Below, piece after piece: positions 10,451-19,841 of a stretch of DNA of 64,000 bases. Each line of letters begins with the position of its first letter. Positions within the stretch are counted from its first letter, which is position 1. The position numbers were made by a program, and so were the translations under genes. The DNA lies in assembly GCF_014652515.1 (NCBI RefSeq), contig NZ_BMYY01000002.1, positions 62,001 to 126,000 on the forward strand. Direction: 5' to 3'. Source of the stretch: Bacterioplanes sanyensis. GTDB lineage: Bacteria; Pseudomonadota; Gammaproteobacteria; Pseudomonadales; Oceanobacteraceae. A model generated the notes under the pieces. That model searched no databases and was not told the origin of the DNA. It saw nothing but the letters and a program-made list of their open reading frames with translations.

Positions 10451-11722
10451 ATGAAACTGGAAACCCAGGCGATTCACGCTGGCTTTACCGAAGATCCGAC
10501 CACGCGCGCGGTAGCTGTGCCGATTTATCAAACCACGTCTTATAGTTTTCGCGACACGCAACATGGTGCCGATCTGTTTGATTTAAAAGAACCCGGCAAC
10601 ATTTATACCCGCATCATGAACCCGACTAACGATGTGCTGGAACAGCGCATTGCGGCCATGGAAGGCGGCATAGCAGCCCTAGCGATGGCGTCGGGTATGG
10701 CGGCCATTACCGCTGCCATCCAGACAGTGGCAGCCGCCGGTGACAACATTGTGAGTGTGAGTCAGCTGTATGGCGGCACCTACAACTTATTTGCTCACAC
10801 TTTCCCGCAGCAAGGCATTGACGTTCGCATGGCTTCGGGCGATGACATTGCAGCACTGGCGGCATTAATTGACGACAACACCAAAGCGGTGTTTTGTGAA
10901 TCCATCGGTAACCCAGCTGGTAACATTGTGGATATGAAAGCGCTGGCGGATATGGCGCACGAGCACAATGTGCCGTTGATTGTCGATAATACCGTGGGAA
11001 CGCCTTATCTATGTCGTCCGATTGAGCACGGTGCAGATATTGTTGTGCATTCCTTGACCAAGTACATCGGCGGTCATGGCACGACGGTGGGCGGCATTAT
11101 TGTCGATTCAGGCCGCTTTGCATGGAAAGACAACCCGCGCTTTCCGCGCTTTAACGAACCGGATCCGTCCTACCATGGTGTGGTCTATGCCGAGGCATTG
11201 GGCGAAGCGGCCTTTATTGGCCGTGCGCGCGTGGTGCCGCTGCGTAACATGGGCGCAGCATTATCACCGATGAATGCCTTTTTAATTCTGCAGGGGCTGG
11301 AAACACTGGCGCTGCGTATGGATCGCCATGTAGAAAATGCCCAGCGTGTGGCTGAATATTTGCAGCAGCATGAACAAGTGGAATGGGTGAATTATGCCGG
11401 TTTAAAAGAAAACCGCTATCACGAGTTGGCGCAGCGTATGACGGGCGGCAAACCCTCGGCGATTTTAAGCTTTGGCATTCGCGGTGGTGCTGAAGCCGGT
11501 GCGAAGTTTATCGATGCTTTGCAGCTGATTAAACGTCTGGTGAACATTGGTGATGCTAAATCACTGGCTTGCCATCCGGCCTCAACCACACACAGGCAGC
11601 TTAACGAAGAAGAGCTGCAAAGTGCTGGTGTGAGTCAGGACTTAGTGCGTTTGTCGATTGGCATTGAACATGCCGACGATATTATCGCGGATATTGAACA
11701 AGCACTGGCGGCTGCCCGTTAA
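10451..11722 (+). CDS. metY: O-acetylhomoserine sulfhydrylase (Cys/Met metabolism PLP enzyme)
   Basis: 423-residue fold-type I PLP enzyme. The PLP-binding lysine is K204 in VHSLTKYIGGHG. The long insert after it (WKDNPRFPRFNEPDPSYHG) is typical of O-acetylhomoserine aminocarboxypropyltransferases (MetY/Cys2-type) rather than MetB or MetZ. It makes homocysteine from O-acetylhomoserine and sulfide in the cytosol. A good RBS (AAGGG) precedes the ATG. It is followed after 62 bases by three unrelated membrane protein genes, which may be cotranscribed. Confidence 0.93.
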   Translation: MKLETQAIHAGFTEDPTTRAVAVPIYQTTSYSFRDTQHGADLFDLKEPGNIYTRIMNPTNDVLEQRIAAMEGGIAALAMASGMAAITAAIQTVAAAGDNIVSVSQLYGGTYNLFAHTFPQQGIDVRMASGDDIAALAALIDDNTKAVFCESIGNPAGNIVDMKALADMAHEHNVPLIVDNTVGTPYLCRPIEHGADIVVHSLTKYIGGHGTTVGGIIVDSGRFAWKDNPRFPRFNEPDPSYHGVVYAEALGEAAFIGRARVVPLRNMGAALSPMNAFLILQGLETLALRMDRHVENAQRVAEYLQQHEQVEWVNYAGLKENRYHELAQRMTGGKPSAILSFGIRGGAEAGAKFIDALQLIKRLVNIGDAKSLACHPASTTHRQLNEEELQSAGVSQDLVRLSIGIEHADDIIADIEQALAAAR

Positions 11723-11732
11723 CTTGCACGCT

Positions 11733-11759
11733 AACTCAGGCGTCTGCTGAACTCAGGCG
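11733..11759 (+). repeat. Short direct repeat AACTCAGGCG
   Basis: Two copies of AACTCAGGCG, at 11733-11742 and 11750-11759 (period 17), lie between metY and the first tandem membrane gene. No function can be assigned. Confidence 0.5.
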
Positions 11760-11784
11760 CCCTCTATTTTGCAGGAAGATATCG

Positions 11785-12444
11785 ATGTCATTCGGTCAAA
11801 GCATTGCTCTGATCAGTTTTATTCTTTCCATGGGCACAATTGCTGTGACCTACGGTGTTGCCACCGCGCAGCAAACGGCAGCCATTTGTAACCCATTTAT
11901 TGATGGCTGTACTGATATTACTCACACTGGCATGAAAGGCGATGCGGGGTTTATTTTTCGCGGCGGCATGATTGCAGCTTGCGCTTTTTTTGTGGTCTGG
12001 TGGGTCAATATGCGTGTTTGGCTGACACGCTACGCAGGAAAAATAGCACTCAATAGCATGCAATTTTTCGGCACATTATCAGCGCTGGGGCTATTAGTCG
12101 GCACCGCGGTGTTAATTCCGGAAAAAGATGCCACGCGCTGGGCGGTGCATGTGAAGGGTGCCAACTTGTTTTTTCAGGGCATGCTGGTGGCTTTAACCAT
12201 CAATTATGTGTTGATTTTAAAGGCTCGTAACAAAGGGCTAAGTGTACCGTCATTTCGTATGAAAACTGCCTTGATGGCGATTCTTTGGTTTATGTTTGTC
12301 GCCTTTGCTGGCGTAACCGTTGGCATTGAAATGAGTCAGGGCAAGCGCATCATCGAGTGGTGGGCTACCTTGTTTATTGGTTTGTATTTCCTGTCATCCT
12401 ATTGGGACTGGCAGGATATTAAGCTGGTGCATACATCTAGCTAA
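11785..12444 (+). CDS. Six-helix membrane protein, Frag1/DRAM-like (paralogue 1 of 3)
   Basis: 219 residues with six predicted helices: about 5-27, 47-72, 90-110, 120-142, 155-178 and 190-212. Between helices 1 and 2 is a presumably exported loop with two cysteines, CNPFIDGC, followed by ITHTG. The C-terminus ends in a Trp-rich helix and SYWDWQDIKL. The ITxTG loop followed by a phenylalanine-rich second helix resembles the Frag1/DRAM/Sfk1 family (S/T-TG after helix 1, six helices); this is an inference from the pattern only. The RBS is AGGAAG upstream of the ATG. The next two genes encode clear paralogues. No catalytic motif is seen. Confidence 0.75.
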   Translation: MSFGQSIALISFILSMGTIAVTYGVATAQQTAAICNPFIDGCTDITHTGMKGDAGFIFRGGMIAACAFFVVWWVNMRVWLTRYAGKIALNSMQFFGTLSALGLLVGTAVLIPEKDATRWAVHVKGANLFFQGMLVALTINYVLILKARNKGLSVPSFRMKTALMAILWFMFVAFAGVTVGIEMSQGKRIIEWWATLFIGLYFLSSYWDWQDIKLVHTSS

Positions 12445-12472
12445 GGCCTCTTCCAGATCACAGGAGACAGGG

Positions 12473-13183
12473 ATGTCGAACCTCTCGATGACACTACCGC
12501 AGCGCATTGCGCTGGCTGCTTTTTTTATTCCTGTTGTTACCATCGGTCTTAGCTACGCCTTAACGGTCGCAGGCGGGCATGAACCGTTATGTATTCCCTA
12601 CATTGAAGGTTGTGCCACCATTACCGCCACGGGCATTTATTACCCGGCTGCTTATATATTGCGTGCCGGCATTGCCATGAGTGCCGTGGTGTTTATTTTG
12701 TGGTGGTACTGCGTGCGCTTATGGTTGGAGTCGGTGCGCCAAGCTGAGCTGGTGGCTTGGTTTCATACAGTAGTGTGGGTGGCGACGATCGGCAGTGTGC
12801 TGATTATTGCTTCTATGGTTGTTTTGGGCGAAAACTTATTGCCCAGCCGTGACCATCGCTTTTTATGGCGCTTTCATGCGACCACCGCCGGGCTGTTTTT
12901 TCTGGCCAACTCTATTTGCCAAATCATGATGACGGTGCGGATGCGACAACTGCGCCGGCAAATGAACATTGCGTTTAGCCACATTGTGGTGAAGGAAGTA
13001 TTGGCACTATTGCAGCTGTTGTTCTTAACCGTATTGATAGGCATGACTATTGTTGGCTACGAGTTCGAAGGTATGGTGGCCTTTTTTGAATGGTGGCTGG
13101 CTACTTTAAGCAGTTTGTTTTATTTATCCGCTTGGTGGGACTGGCGTGACTTTCGGTTGACTCGGTTGGAGCAAAGCGCATGA
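12473..13183 (+). CDS. Six-helix membrane protein, Frag1/DRAM-like (paralogue 2 of 3)
   Basis: 236 residues from the ATG at 12473, chosen because CAGGAGAC lies just upstream and the open frame before it overlaps paralogue 1. It has the same architecture: CIPYIEGC and ITATG between helices 1 and 2, a second helix with FILWWYCVRLWL, and a C-terminal AWWDWRDFRL. The two loop cysteines keep the same seven-residue separation as in paralogue 1, which suggests a disulfide in the periplasm (inference). It overlaps paralogue 3 by ATGA, so these two are translationally coupled. Confidence 0.75.
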   Translation: MSNLSMTLPQRIALAAFFIPVVTIGLSYALTVAGGHEPLCIPYIEGCATITATGIYYPAAYILRAGIAMSAVVFILWWYCVRLWLESVRQAELVAWFHTVVWVATIGSVLIIASMVVLGENLLPSRDHRFLWRFHATTAGLFFLANSICQIMMTVRMRQLRRQMNIAFSHIVVKEVLALLQLLFLTVLIGMTIVGYEFEGMVAFFEWWLATLSSLFYLSAWWDWRDFRLTRLEQSA

Positions 13184-13839
13184 CGTTGGCACAAAAACTC
13201 TGTGTAGCTGTCTTTTTGTTGCCGCAGCTGACGGTCTGGCTGTGTCTGGCGTGGCTTTATTATTTAAACCCAGTAGACGCCTGTATGCCTTATGTTTCTT
13301 TGTGCTTAGGCTACTGGCGCATTGGCGTGCCTGACCCGCTTTCGTTTTTATTTCGCGCCGGCTTATTCTCTGCCGTAGTGGTGTGGCTATTTTGGTGGTA
13401 CAGCCTAAAAGCTTGGTTGTTACTCTCCATTAAGCAGCCGACCGCTTGGACGATACGCCATATTTTGCTGTTAGGAGCTGTGGCCTGCAGCGCTCTTTTA
13501 GTGAGCGTGGCATTGTTGCGGCCTGAGCAAACCCACATACTGTGGGGTTGGCAAAGTGCGGCGGTGGCACTGTTTTTTATTGGCATGGTGGGGGCACACA
13601 GCCGAGTCATTTATTGGCTGTACCGTAAACGCCGGCAATGGCCAGGAGAGCTTAATTTAACTGCGAAACTACGCATGCTATCGCTGCAATGGCTGTTGTT
13701 GGCGTGGTGGTTGGTGGCGGTGATGTTACATTCGCCTTGGCAGCAGCCATTGGAGTGGTGGCTGATGCTGGCGGTCAGCAGTTTTCCTATGATGTTCTGG
13801 CGGGACTGGCGCCACTTTCGGTTAATTCTCACCCATTAA
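13180..13839 (+). CDS. Six-helix membrane protein, Frag1/DRAM-like (paralogue 3 of 3)
   Basis: 219 residues. It is the most diverged of the three: the loop keeps the cysteine pair (CMPYVSLC), but the ITxTG motif is replaced by YWRIG. The WWYSLKAWLL second helix and the RDWRHFRL end are kept. The start overlaps the previous stop by four bases. The gene is followed within 25 bases by a strong bidirectional terminator. Confidence 0.72.
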   Translation: MTLAQKLCVAVFLLPQLTVWLCLAWLYYLNPVDACMPYVSLCLGYWRIGVPDPLSFLFRAGLFSAVVVWLFWWYSLKAWLLLSIKQPTAWTIRHILLLGAVACSALLVSVALLRPEQTHILWGWQSAAVALFFIGMVGAHSRVIYWLYRKRRQWPGELNLTAKLRMLSLQWLLLAWWLVAVMLHSPWQQPLEWWLMLAVSSFPMMFWRDWRHFRLILTH

Positions 13840-13862
13840 TCACGCGGTTTAATGATGAGCAT

Positions 13863-13896
13863 AAAAAAAGGGGGTGACGACGTCACCCCCTTTTTT
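13863..13896. terminator. Bidirectional terminator
   Basis: Stem GGGGGTGAC / GTCACCCCC with a three-base loop is flanked by a run of A on the left and a run of T on the right, so it serves both the plus-strand membrane genes and the minus-strand subtilase. Confidence 0.93.
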
Positions 13897-13910
13897 AGTT
13901 TCTTCTTACC

Positions 13911-15752
13911 TTAGTAGCTGACTTGCAAAGACAAGCCAGAGAAGGCGCTGTAACCGCGCACCATGATGTGCACCATGGTATCGCTGGTGGGTGTGACCTG
14001 GCAGCGCTCATTGCTACCGCTTTGATACGGACGGCACTCATAATCTTGCAGAGTCGGAGCCGTTGCTTGGCGGACATACAAATCAGCATCGCCGCTGTTG
14101 CCAGTAATATCGACGGTGAGCGTTTGATTCGCTGGCACCAGAATGCGATAGCGCAGCTCATCACCGCGAGCGCCACTTAAGCCAGAAACGGTTTCACCGT
14201 TGGTTAAGCAGTCATCGCCAGTGCACTGGCTGACGCTGTAAGTAGCGGTCAGGCTGACATTGCTGAAGCTGTTGTAGCCGCGCAGCATGATGTACCAATC
14301 ATCCGCCGCTGGGTTGGCAAAATCGCAGTTTTCCACATTACCGTTCACATATGGACGGCAGTCGAACGAGCCTGTGCTGGGCTTATCGCCGCGACGTACA
14401 TATAGGTCTGCGTCACCGCTGCCACCTGTGGTGCTGACCTGCAGTTGGTCGGCACCGGCTGGTACGGTGATTTTGTAGAACACTTCATCACCTTGTTGGC
14501 CGCTGGCTTGTACGGTTTCGCCGTTGTTCAACTCAGTAACCGGATCGATCGGTGGGGTATCGTCACCGTCCAGAGAGAACAGCAAGCGGTTCGGGCTACC
14601 ACTGCGTGGATTGGAAACGCTGTTTTTGGTCGACTTGCTCACCAAAGCAGCCGTAATGTCCGCGGGCGTTTGGCTGCTGTCTTCACTCAGCAACAGAGCC
14701 GCCACACCGGCTACGTGAGGGGCTGCCATGGAAGTACCGCTAATGGTACGGGTACTGCTGTCACTGTCATACCAAGCAGAGGTAATGCTTGAACCTGGAG
14801 CAAAAATATCCAAGCAGGTGCCATAGTTCGAGAAACTAGAGCGACCATCTGAGCTGGTGGTTGAGCCCACGGTCACAGCACTCGGTGCACGCGCTGGCGA
14901 AGCATTGCAAGCATCGGCATTGGAGTTACCCGCGGCCACCACAAAGCTCACCCCAGATTGCACTGCGGATTCCACAGCAGAATCCAAGGCCTGTGAAATA
15001 CCGCCGCCCAAGCTCATATTGGCAACAGAGGGGCCAGAGGCATTATTGGCCACCCAGTTCACACCGTTAATAACGCCCGCTGTGGTGCCTGAGCCGCTAC
15101 AGCTGAGTACGCGGACACCAACAATTTGCACATTTTTGGCAACACCATAGGTGCTGCCGCCAATGGTGCCGGCGACGTGGGTACCGTGACCGTTGCAGTC
15201 CTCAGAAATAGCGTCGTTATCAACAAAGTCGTAGCCATTCACGGAACGGCCACCAAACTCGGCGTGGCTGTTGCGCACACCGGTGTCGATCACATAAGCC
15301 GTGACGCCGGTACCATCAAAGTTGTACTCATAGTTGCCATCCAATGGAAGACTGCGCTGGTCGATACGATCCAGCCCCCAAGTGGCGTTGTTCTGAATGG
15401 TTTCTGCGATGGGATCGATTTGAACACGCTGGTTTTGCTCGACCAATGCAACACCCGCTTGTGCAGCAATGGCCTCAGCTTGTTGCTCCGTCGCCTGTAT
15501 CAGCACACCGTTAACAGCCCCATGCCATTGGGTTTCGACCATGACGCCAAACTGTGTTTGCAAACGCAGGGTTTGCTGGCTAACAAAGTCTGCCGCATTG
15601 GTGGACATGGAATCATCGTCATAAATAACGATGTAGCTGTTTTCGATGCCAGTGCTGGTACTGGCCATGTGGAAGTTTTCAAGCTTTGCGTGAGCAGAGA
15701 CAGACAAGGCCGTAATGGCTGCTGTCGTAATCGCCTTAGTGAGTTTTTTCAT
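13911..15752 (-). CDS. Secreted subtilisin-like serine protease (S8) with two PPC domains
   Basis: 613-residue precursor. Signal peptide at 1-22 (cleavage after SAHA), inhibitor I9-type propeptide about 39-108, and S8 catalytic domain about 120-395 with D156 (VIDTG), H189 (GHGTHVAG), oxyanion N276 (AAGNS) and S341 (GTSMAAP). Two bacterial pre-peptidase C-terminal (PPC) domains follow, about 412-510 and 520-613; each has the SGDADLYVR core and a cysteine pair (C-RPY ... C). The family is the proteinase K-like extracellular proteases of marine gammaproteobacteria, where PPC domains are often trimmed or used for substrate binding. AAGGAAT precedes the ATG. It sits in tandem with another secreted peptidase. 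All three catalytic residues are intact. Confidence 0.93.
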   Translation of the reverse strand: MKKLTKAITTAAITALSVSAHAKLENFHMASTSTGIENSYIVIYDDDSMSTNAADFVSQQTLRLQTQFGVMVETQWHGAVNGVLIQATEQQAEAIAAQAGVALVEQNQRVQIDPIAETIQNNATWGLDRIDQRSLPLDGNYEYNFDGTGVTAYVIDTGVRNSHAEFGGRSVNGYDFVDNDAISEDCNGHGTHVAGTIGGSTYGVAKNVQIVGVRVLSCSGSGTTAGVINGVNWVANNASGPSVANMSLGGGISQALDSAVESAVQSGVSFVVAAGNSNADACNASPARAPSAVTVGSTTSSDGRSSFSNYGTCLDIFAPGSSITSAWYDSDSSTRTISGTSMAAPHVAGVAALLLSEDSSQTPADITAALVSKSTKNSVSNPRSGSPNRLLFSLDGDDTPPIDPVTELNNGETVQASGQQGDEVFYKITVPAGADQLQVSTTGGSGDADLYVRRGDKPSTGSFDCRPYVNGNVENCDFANPAADDWYIMLRGYNSFSNVSLTATYSVSQCTGDDCLTNGETVSGLSGARGDELRYRILVPANQTLTVDITGNSGDADLYVRQATAPTLQDYECRPYQSGSNERCQVTPTSDTMVHIMVRGYSAFSGLSLQVSY

Positions 15753-16064
15753 ATTGTATTCCTTTTGGGATTTTTATGTATTTCTGCTGCTTTTGGCAGC
15801 GGAAATGGCGCTGATTGACATCAGCTTTTTCAGGCTAGAAGAGCCCCCAAAATGCGTAATAAGAAATAATCACTATCTTTCTTTGATATGTGTTTATCGA
15901 ATGTTTTGTTTCTGTATCCAAATTAAATATTTTAAAAAAAAGTATTTAATTCGGTGTTTTTCGGTTATTCAGAATTAGATTTTTCTGCGCGACATTGGTG
16001 CAAAAAAAGCCCGGCAATGGTGCCGGGCAATTCATGATTCACTATTATTTTGTGCTTTTCTTGA
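15753..16064. other. AT-rich intergenic region between the two peptidase genes
   Basis: No ORF of interest. The right part is the carboxypeptidase terminator; the rest is the upstream region of the subtilase, rich in A/T at 15850-15970. On the minus strand, TTGGAT and GATAAA stand 17 bases apart (around 15900-15930), but both boxes are weak. Nothing else is recognised. Confidence 0.5.
16008..16029 (-). terminator. Terminator of the carboxypeptidase gene
   Basis: Stem GCCCGGCA / TGCCGGGC (16009-16016 and 16021-16028). Read on the minus strand it is followed by seven T. It lies about 35 bases after the carboxypeptidase stop. Confidence 0.88.
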
Positions 16065-18584
16065 TCAATCGATAAAACGCAAGCTCCAGCCGGTTAAATC
16101 GCCATCGTCTTGACGATAACGATCCTGTACCGACAACTGCCAACTGCCGTTTAAGCTGCTGACATCCGCTGCTGATAAATTCAGGCTGTAGCTTTTTTCG
16201 CCTGAGGTGCCATCGTTGCGGTCGCTTTCTTTGATGGTAAAGCTCTGACCACCTTTGCTCAGTCGAATGCGCAGGTCACCCAAATACGAGTGGTTTACCT
16301 GGGCGGTCACCTTGATCGTATTGGCTGACGACACATTGCTCACATCAAGGGTGCTGGTGGCTGTGCCCTGATCTGGAATGGCGGTGCGCTCGGTGTTTTC
16401 AAACACAGTGTCTGAGCCACCATCATCGCCGCCAGCAATGACCAGGATATAGTCTTCGACTTCACCGTAGTTAAAGGAACCACATGGGCCGGTGCCTTGG
16501 TTATAGCTCATCGCAATTCTTAAGCGAGTTGTAGTGCCGGCCACACCAGCGGGCAGGGTGATTTGACCATTAACAGCCGAGGATGACGGCGATGAGTTAA
16601 ACAGGTTTTCACCGCTGTCATCAAAATCGCCGTCGTTATTGAGGTCGGCCCAAATGTTCCACACCTCGTTGTAGCTGCTGCTGGCAAAGCCCGGTGTTAG
16701 CGTGACATCGGTGGTACCGGTGGGCAGTTCGATTTTATCGCCAGTGAAGTCGCTGTAGCCTGCCGCGCCCGACGTTTTGCGAAAGCTGCCAAGGCGTACA
16801 TCCGAGATCCACTCATAGCTGAAGTCATTACCGCTGGCTTCGCAGTAAGTCGGTTGTGGGTCGACTTGATCAACAATGTTGAGGAACTCGGCAGTGACCG
16901 CACCCCAAGTGCCGCTGGCGTCTTGCGAGCGGGTATAAATCATGTGCTTGCCAATGGAAAGCCCAGTGGTATCGATGGTGGCGATGGCGGCTTCGTTGAT
17001 GCTATTGAAACGCCCGTCTTCAGCGCTGAGTGCTACCGGTGTTGCACCTGATTCCCATGGCGCCTGATCGATGTAGTATTCCACCGCTTGAATGGCTTGT
17101 TTCGGCTCATTGCCATTGCGGCTGCTGAAGCGGTCATCGCGGGCATTTACGCGCAGCGTGACTGGAGTGCCGGCCATCACACCCGTGGTGGCGGCATTAT
17201 CGCTCAGGGTAATGTCATCAATATCCGGACCGGCTGGGGTGATGTAAGGTGTGCGCACCACTTTGGCGGCATAAATCAGTGCTGGTAAGTTGTCGGGCTT
17301 GACGGTGTTTTCATAGCTGCTGCAACTTTGACGAAAGGCGGTGCCCAGCTCAAAGGTGTAGGCTGCTACCCCCAACTCGCCATAGCTGACGCTGTCGCTG
17401 GTGCCATCGGTGGGATACAAACCAACCGATTGCTGTGGCATATAGCCATTAAAGAAGGCGAACTTGCGCCCCAGCGTCTGTAGGGCAGTTCCGTTGGGGG
17501 CTGGCTGCTCTGTGGTGCCCCAGGGCCACAGCACCAGTTCACTAAACGAGTGAATATCAATATGAATACCGCTGGTGGTGATCGGTGCGGCGTCGTTGTT
17601 GCCTGGGCCGCGCTGATCTGGCCACAGATTGCGAATGTAGGATTCAATCGCCTGTATTTCTGGCTCCGAGCCAGGTGATGGGCCGCGATAGGTAAAGTCA
17701 CACTGGTTGCCACTGGAGCCACCGTCAACACTGCCCCAGCTAAACGTGAAGTTGCGGTTTAAGTCGGCACCACGGCTGCGACTGGACGAGCTGCAGTAGT
17801 TGTCGTTGTCGTTTTTACGCCACATATAGCCGTCGGGAATGGACGAGTTGGCTTGAGCCTCGGCACGTTTACGCCCATCTGGGTTGGCGTGCAGCATCAG
17901 GTGAACTTCGTGGTGATCGAGAATCCAGGTGGCGTCGGCATCACTGCCATAGCCTTCTAGCAAGTAGCGCGCAAAGTCGAGATTGAGGGGCGCGGTAGCC
18001 AGTTCGCGGGCATGAATCGCCGAGTTAGCAAACAGTACGGGTTTATCGCCACTGGTGTTTTTATTGGTGAGCTTAAGCACCTTCATGTCATAGCCGGCGC
18101 CGTTGTTTTGCTTTTGCCAAGAGTCGCCCACGTCAATCCATTCGGCCAAATCAGGATATTGCTGGGCAAAGCTGGCCGCAGCGGTAAAGGTTTCTTCAAC
18201 CGTTGCATAGCAGCCAAAGCCGGGCACGGTGCTGGTGCTAAACAAAGGCTCAGATAATGGCGCCATACGCGCCGGGTCCGGTTCTGGCGCCAGGGTTACG
18301 TCAAAATCAAATGCTTTAAGTTTTTCTACCTCGTCCGCGTTTAACAACATGCGCAGCGTGCCTTGTTGCTTATCCTCGGATAACAGCTGAGCATGAAACG
18401 AGATTTTGGCTTTTATGGCCAGCTCCTCGCTGGGGGCGGTGACCTGATACTCAGCTCGACCTTGGGCTTGGAGTTCCTGAGCTTCAATACTGTGCGAGTG
18501 TTCTGGCCCGGCCAAGGCTGCGGGTGCAAGTAATAAGGCAGGGAGTACCGCCGCTAGGGGAGTCAGACGATTCCTTTTAATCAT
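16065..18584 (-). CDS. Secreted M14 zinc carboxypeptidase with GEVED and P domains
   Basis: 839-residue precursor with a signal peptide (1-25, ending PAALAG). After a ~100-residue propeptide-like region comes the M14 domain (about 125-445): zinc ligands H191 and E194 (HARE) and H345 (DIHSFSE), substrate arginine R277 in DLNRNF, and general base E412 in YTFELGTAF. A linker or Ig-like segment (about 450-570) leads to a GEVED domain (about 578-735, with NYGEVEDYIL) and a proprotein convertase P/Homo B domain (about 745-839, HSYLGDLRIRL). Multidomain secreted metallocarboxypeptidases like this are extracellular peptide scavengers. AGGAATA precedes the ATG. With the subtilase it forms a likely extracellular protein-degrading pair, though each gene has its own terminator. 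Confidence 0.93.
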   Translation of the reverse strand: MIKRNRLTPLAAVLPALLLAPAALAGPEHSHSIEAQELQAQGRAEYQVTAPSEELAIKAKISFHAQLLSEDKQQGTLRMLLNADEVEKLKAFDFDVTLAPEPDPARMAPLSEPLFSTSTVPGFGCYATVEETFTAAASFAQQYPDLAEWIDVGDSWQKQNNGAGYDMKVLKLTNKNTSGDKPVLFANSAIHARELATAPLNLDFARYLLEGYGSDADATWILDHHEVHLMLHANPDGRKRAEAQANSSIPDGYMWRKNDNDNYCSSSSRSRGADLNRNFTFSWGSVDGGSSGNQCDFTYRGPSPGSEPEIQAIESYIRNLWPDQRGPGNNDAAPITTSGIHIDIHSFSELVLWPWGTTEQPAPNGTALQTLGRKFAFFNGYMPQQSVGLYPTDGTSDSVSYGELGVAAYTFELGTAFRQSCSSYENTVKPDNLPALIYAAKVVRTPYITPAGPDIDDITLSDNAATTGVMAGTPVTLRVNARDDRFSSRNGNEPKQAIQAVEYYIDQAPWESGATPVALSAEDGRFNSINEAAIATIDTTGLSIGKHMIYTRSQDASGTWGAVTAEFLNIVDQVDPQPTYCEASGNDFSYEWISDVRLGSFRKTSGAAGYSDFTGDKIELPTGTTDVTLTPGFASSSYNEVWNIWADLNNDGDFDDSGENLFNSSPSSSAVNGQITLPAGVAGTTTRLRIAMSYNQGTGPCGSFNYGEVEDYILVIAGGDDGGSDTVFENTERTAIPDQGTATSTLDVSNVSSANTIKVTAQVNHSYLGDLRIRLSKGGQSFTIKESDRNDGTSGEKSYSLNLSAADVSSLNGSWQLSVQDRYRQDDGDLTGWSLRFID

Positions 18585-18948
18585 AATTATTCCTGTCTTT
18601 TATTGAGCGTTGGGGCTGACCCAGCGCTCGCTGGTTACTTGTGCCGCACGGGTTGAACGACACGACTGAGGGCCTCGGGGTAATGAGACCGTCAATGAGG
18701 CTTGGACAGGGTGCTATTGATGTAAATCAGTGTGGCCGCTTTTGCCGTCAGAACTCGGAACTTGGTATGAAGTAAAAAAGGAATTGTGAGCATTGGCTGA
18801 CATTTTGGCGGTATCCAAAGAGCATGGCGAAGGGCAAGGTGAGACACAAGGTTTCGTCGCCGACATGGGTCGTCAAGGATGTTAATTTAGGAGTCTTTCT
18901 TTGCTGGGTGCCCAACGCACACGCAGAAGAATATCAACAGGAGCCGTT
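18585..18948. other. Divergent intergenic region, carboxypeptidase / yghU
   Basis: 364 bases containing the upstream regions of the two divergent genes. I see no convincing ORF, no RNA gene and no clear -35/-10 pair; the only decided element is ACAGGAG before the yghU ATG. Confidence 0.5.
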
Positions 18949-19785
18949 ATGACTGATACTTACATCCCGCCCAAAGTCTGGACCTGGGAACAGCCCAGCG
19001 GTGGCCAGTTTGCTAGCATTAACCGCCCGGTGGCGGGGGCCACACACGACAAAGACATGCCAGTGGGCGAGCACCCACTGCAACTTTATTCATTGGCGAC
19101 GCCCAATGGCGTCAAAGCCACCATCATGTTAGAGGAGCTGCTGGCGCTGGGGCACACTGGTGCGGAGTACGACGCTTGGCTGATCAATATTACCGAAGGT
19201 GATCAATTTGCCAGCGGCTTTGTCGATATCAATCCCAACTCGAAAATTCCAGCCTTGCTCGATCGCTCCGGCGCTGAGCCGGTGCGGGTGTTTGAATCTG
19301 GCTCTATCTTGCTTTATTTGGCAGAAAAATTTGATGAATTGCTGTCCGCCGATTTAGCGGTGCGCACAGAAACATTGAACTGGCTCTTTTGGCAAATGGG
19401 TGCCGCCCCTTATTTGGGCGGTGGCTTTGGGCATTTTTATCATTACGCGCCAGAAAAATACCAATACCCCATTGATCGCTTCACCATGGAAGTGAAGCGC
19501 CAGTTAGACGTGCTGGATCGCAACTTGGCCCAGCGTCAATACATGGCCGGTGATGACTACAGCATTGCCGACATTGCCATTTACCCTTGGTATGGCGCGC
19601 TGGTAAAAGGTGAAGCCTACGATGCGGCCGAGTTTTTGTCGGCTCATGAGTATAAACATGTGCAGCGTTGGGCGGATGAAATCTCGGCTCGCCCGGCGGT
19701 GCAACGTGGTCGCCAAGTTAACCGCACTTGGGGTGAGCCGCACGAGCAGGTGGCAGAGCGGCATAAAGCCAGTGATATTTCTTAG
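18949..19785 (+). CDS. yghU: YghU-like glutathione transferase / disulfide-bond reductase
   Basis: 278 residues. N-terminal extension (YIPPKVWTWEQPSGGQFASI) and the PVGEHPLQLYSLATPNG start of the thioredoxin-like domain are typical of the Nu-class YghU/YfcG group. The C-terminal all-helical GST domain follows from about residue 140. Members bind two glutathiones and reduce disulfides in the cytosol. The frame extends to 18901, but ATG at 18949 has ACAGGAG six bases upstream and matches the usual start. Single gene, closed by a terminator. Confidence 0.9.
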   Translation: MTDTYIPPKVWTWEQPSGGQFASINRPVAGATHDKDMPVGEHPLQLYSLATPNGVKATIMLEELLALGHTGAEYDAWLINITEGDQFASGFVDINPNSKIPALLDRSGAEPVRVFESGSILLYLAEKFDELLSADLAVRTETLNWLFWQMGAAPYLGGGFGHFYHYAPEKYQYPIDRFTMEVKRQLDVLDRNLAQRQYMAGDDYSIADIAIYPWYGALVKGEAYDAAEFLSAHEYKHVQRWADEISARPAVQRGRQVNRTWGEPHEQVAERHKASDIS

Positions 19786-19792
19786 CCAAAAA

Positions 19793-19818
19793 AAGCCGCA
19801 GTAAACTGCGGCTTTTTT
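19793..19818. terminator. Bidirectional terminator between yghU and tkt
   Basis: Stem GCCGCAGT / ACTGCGGC (19795-19802 and 19805-19812) with A-runs before it and six T after it, between convergent genes. Confidence 0.92.
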
Positions 19819-19841
19819 ATGGGGTGTGGCAAAAGAAGCGC

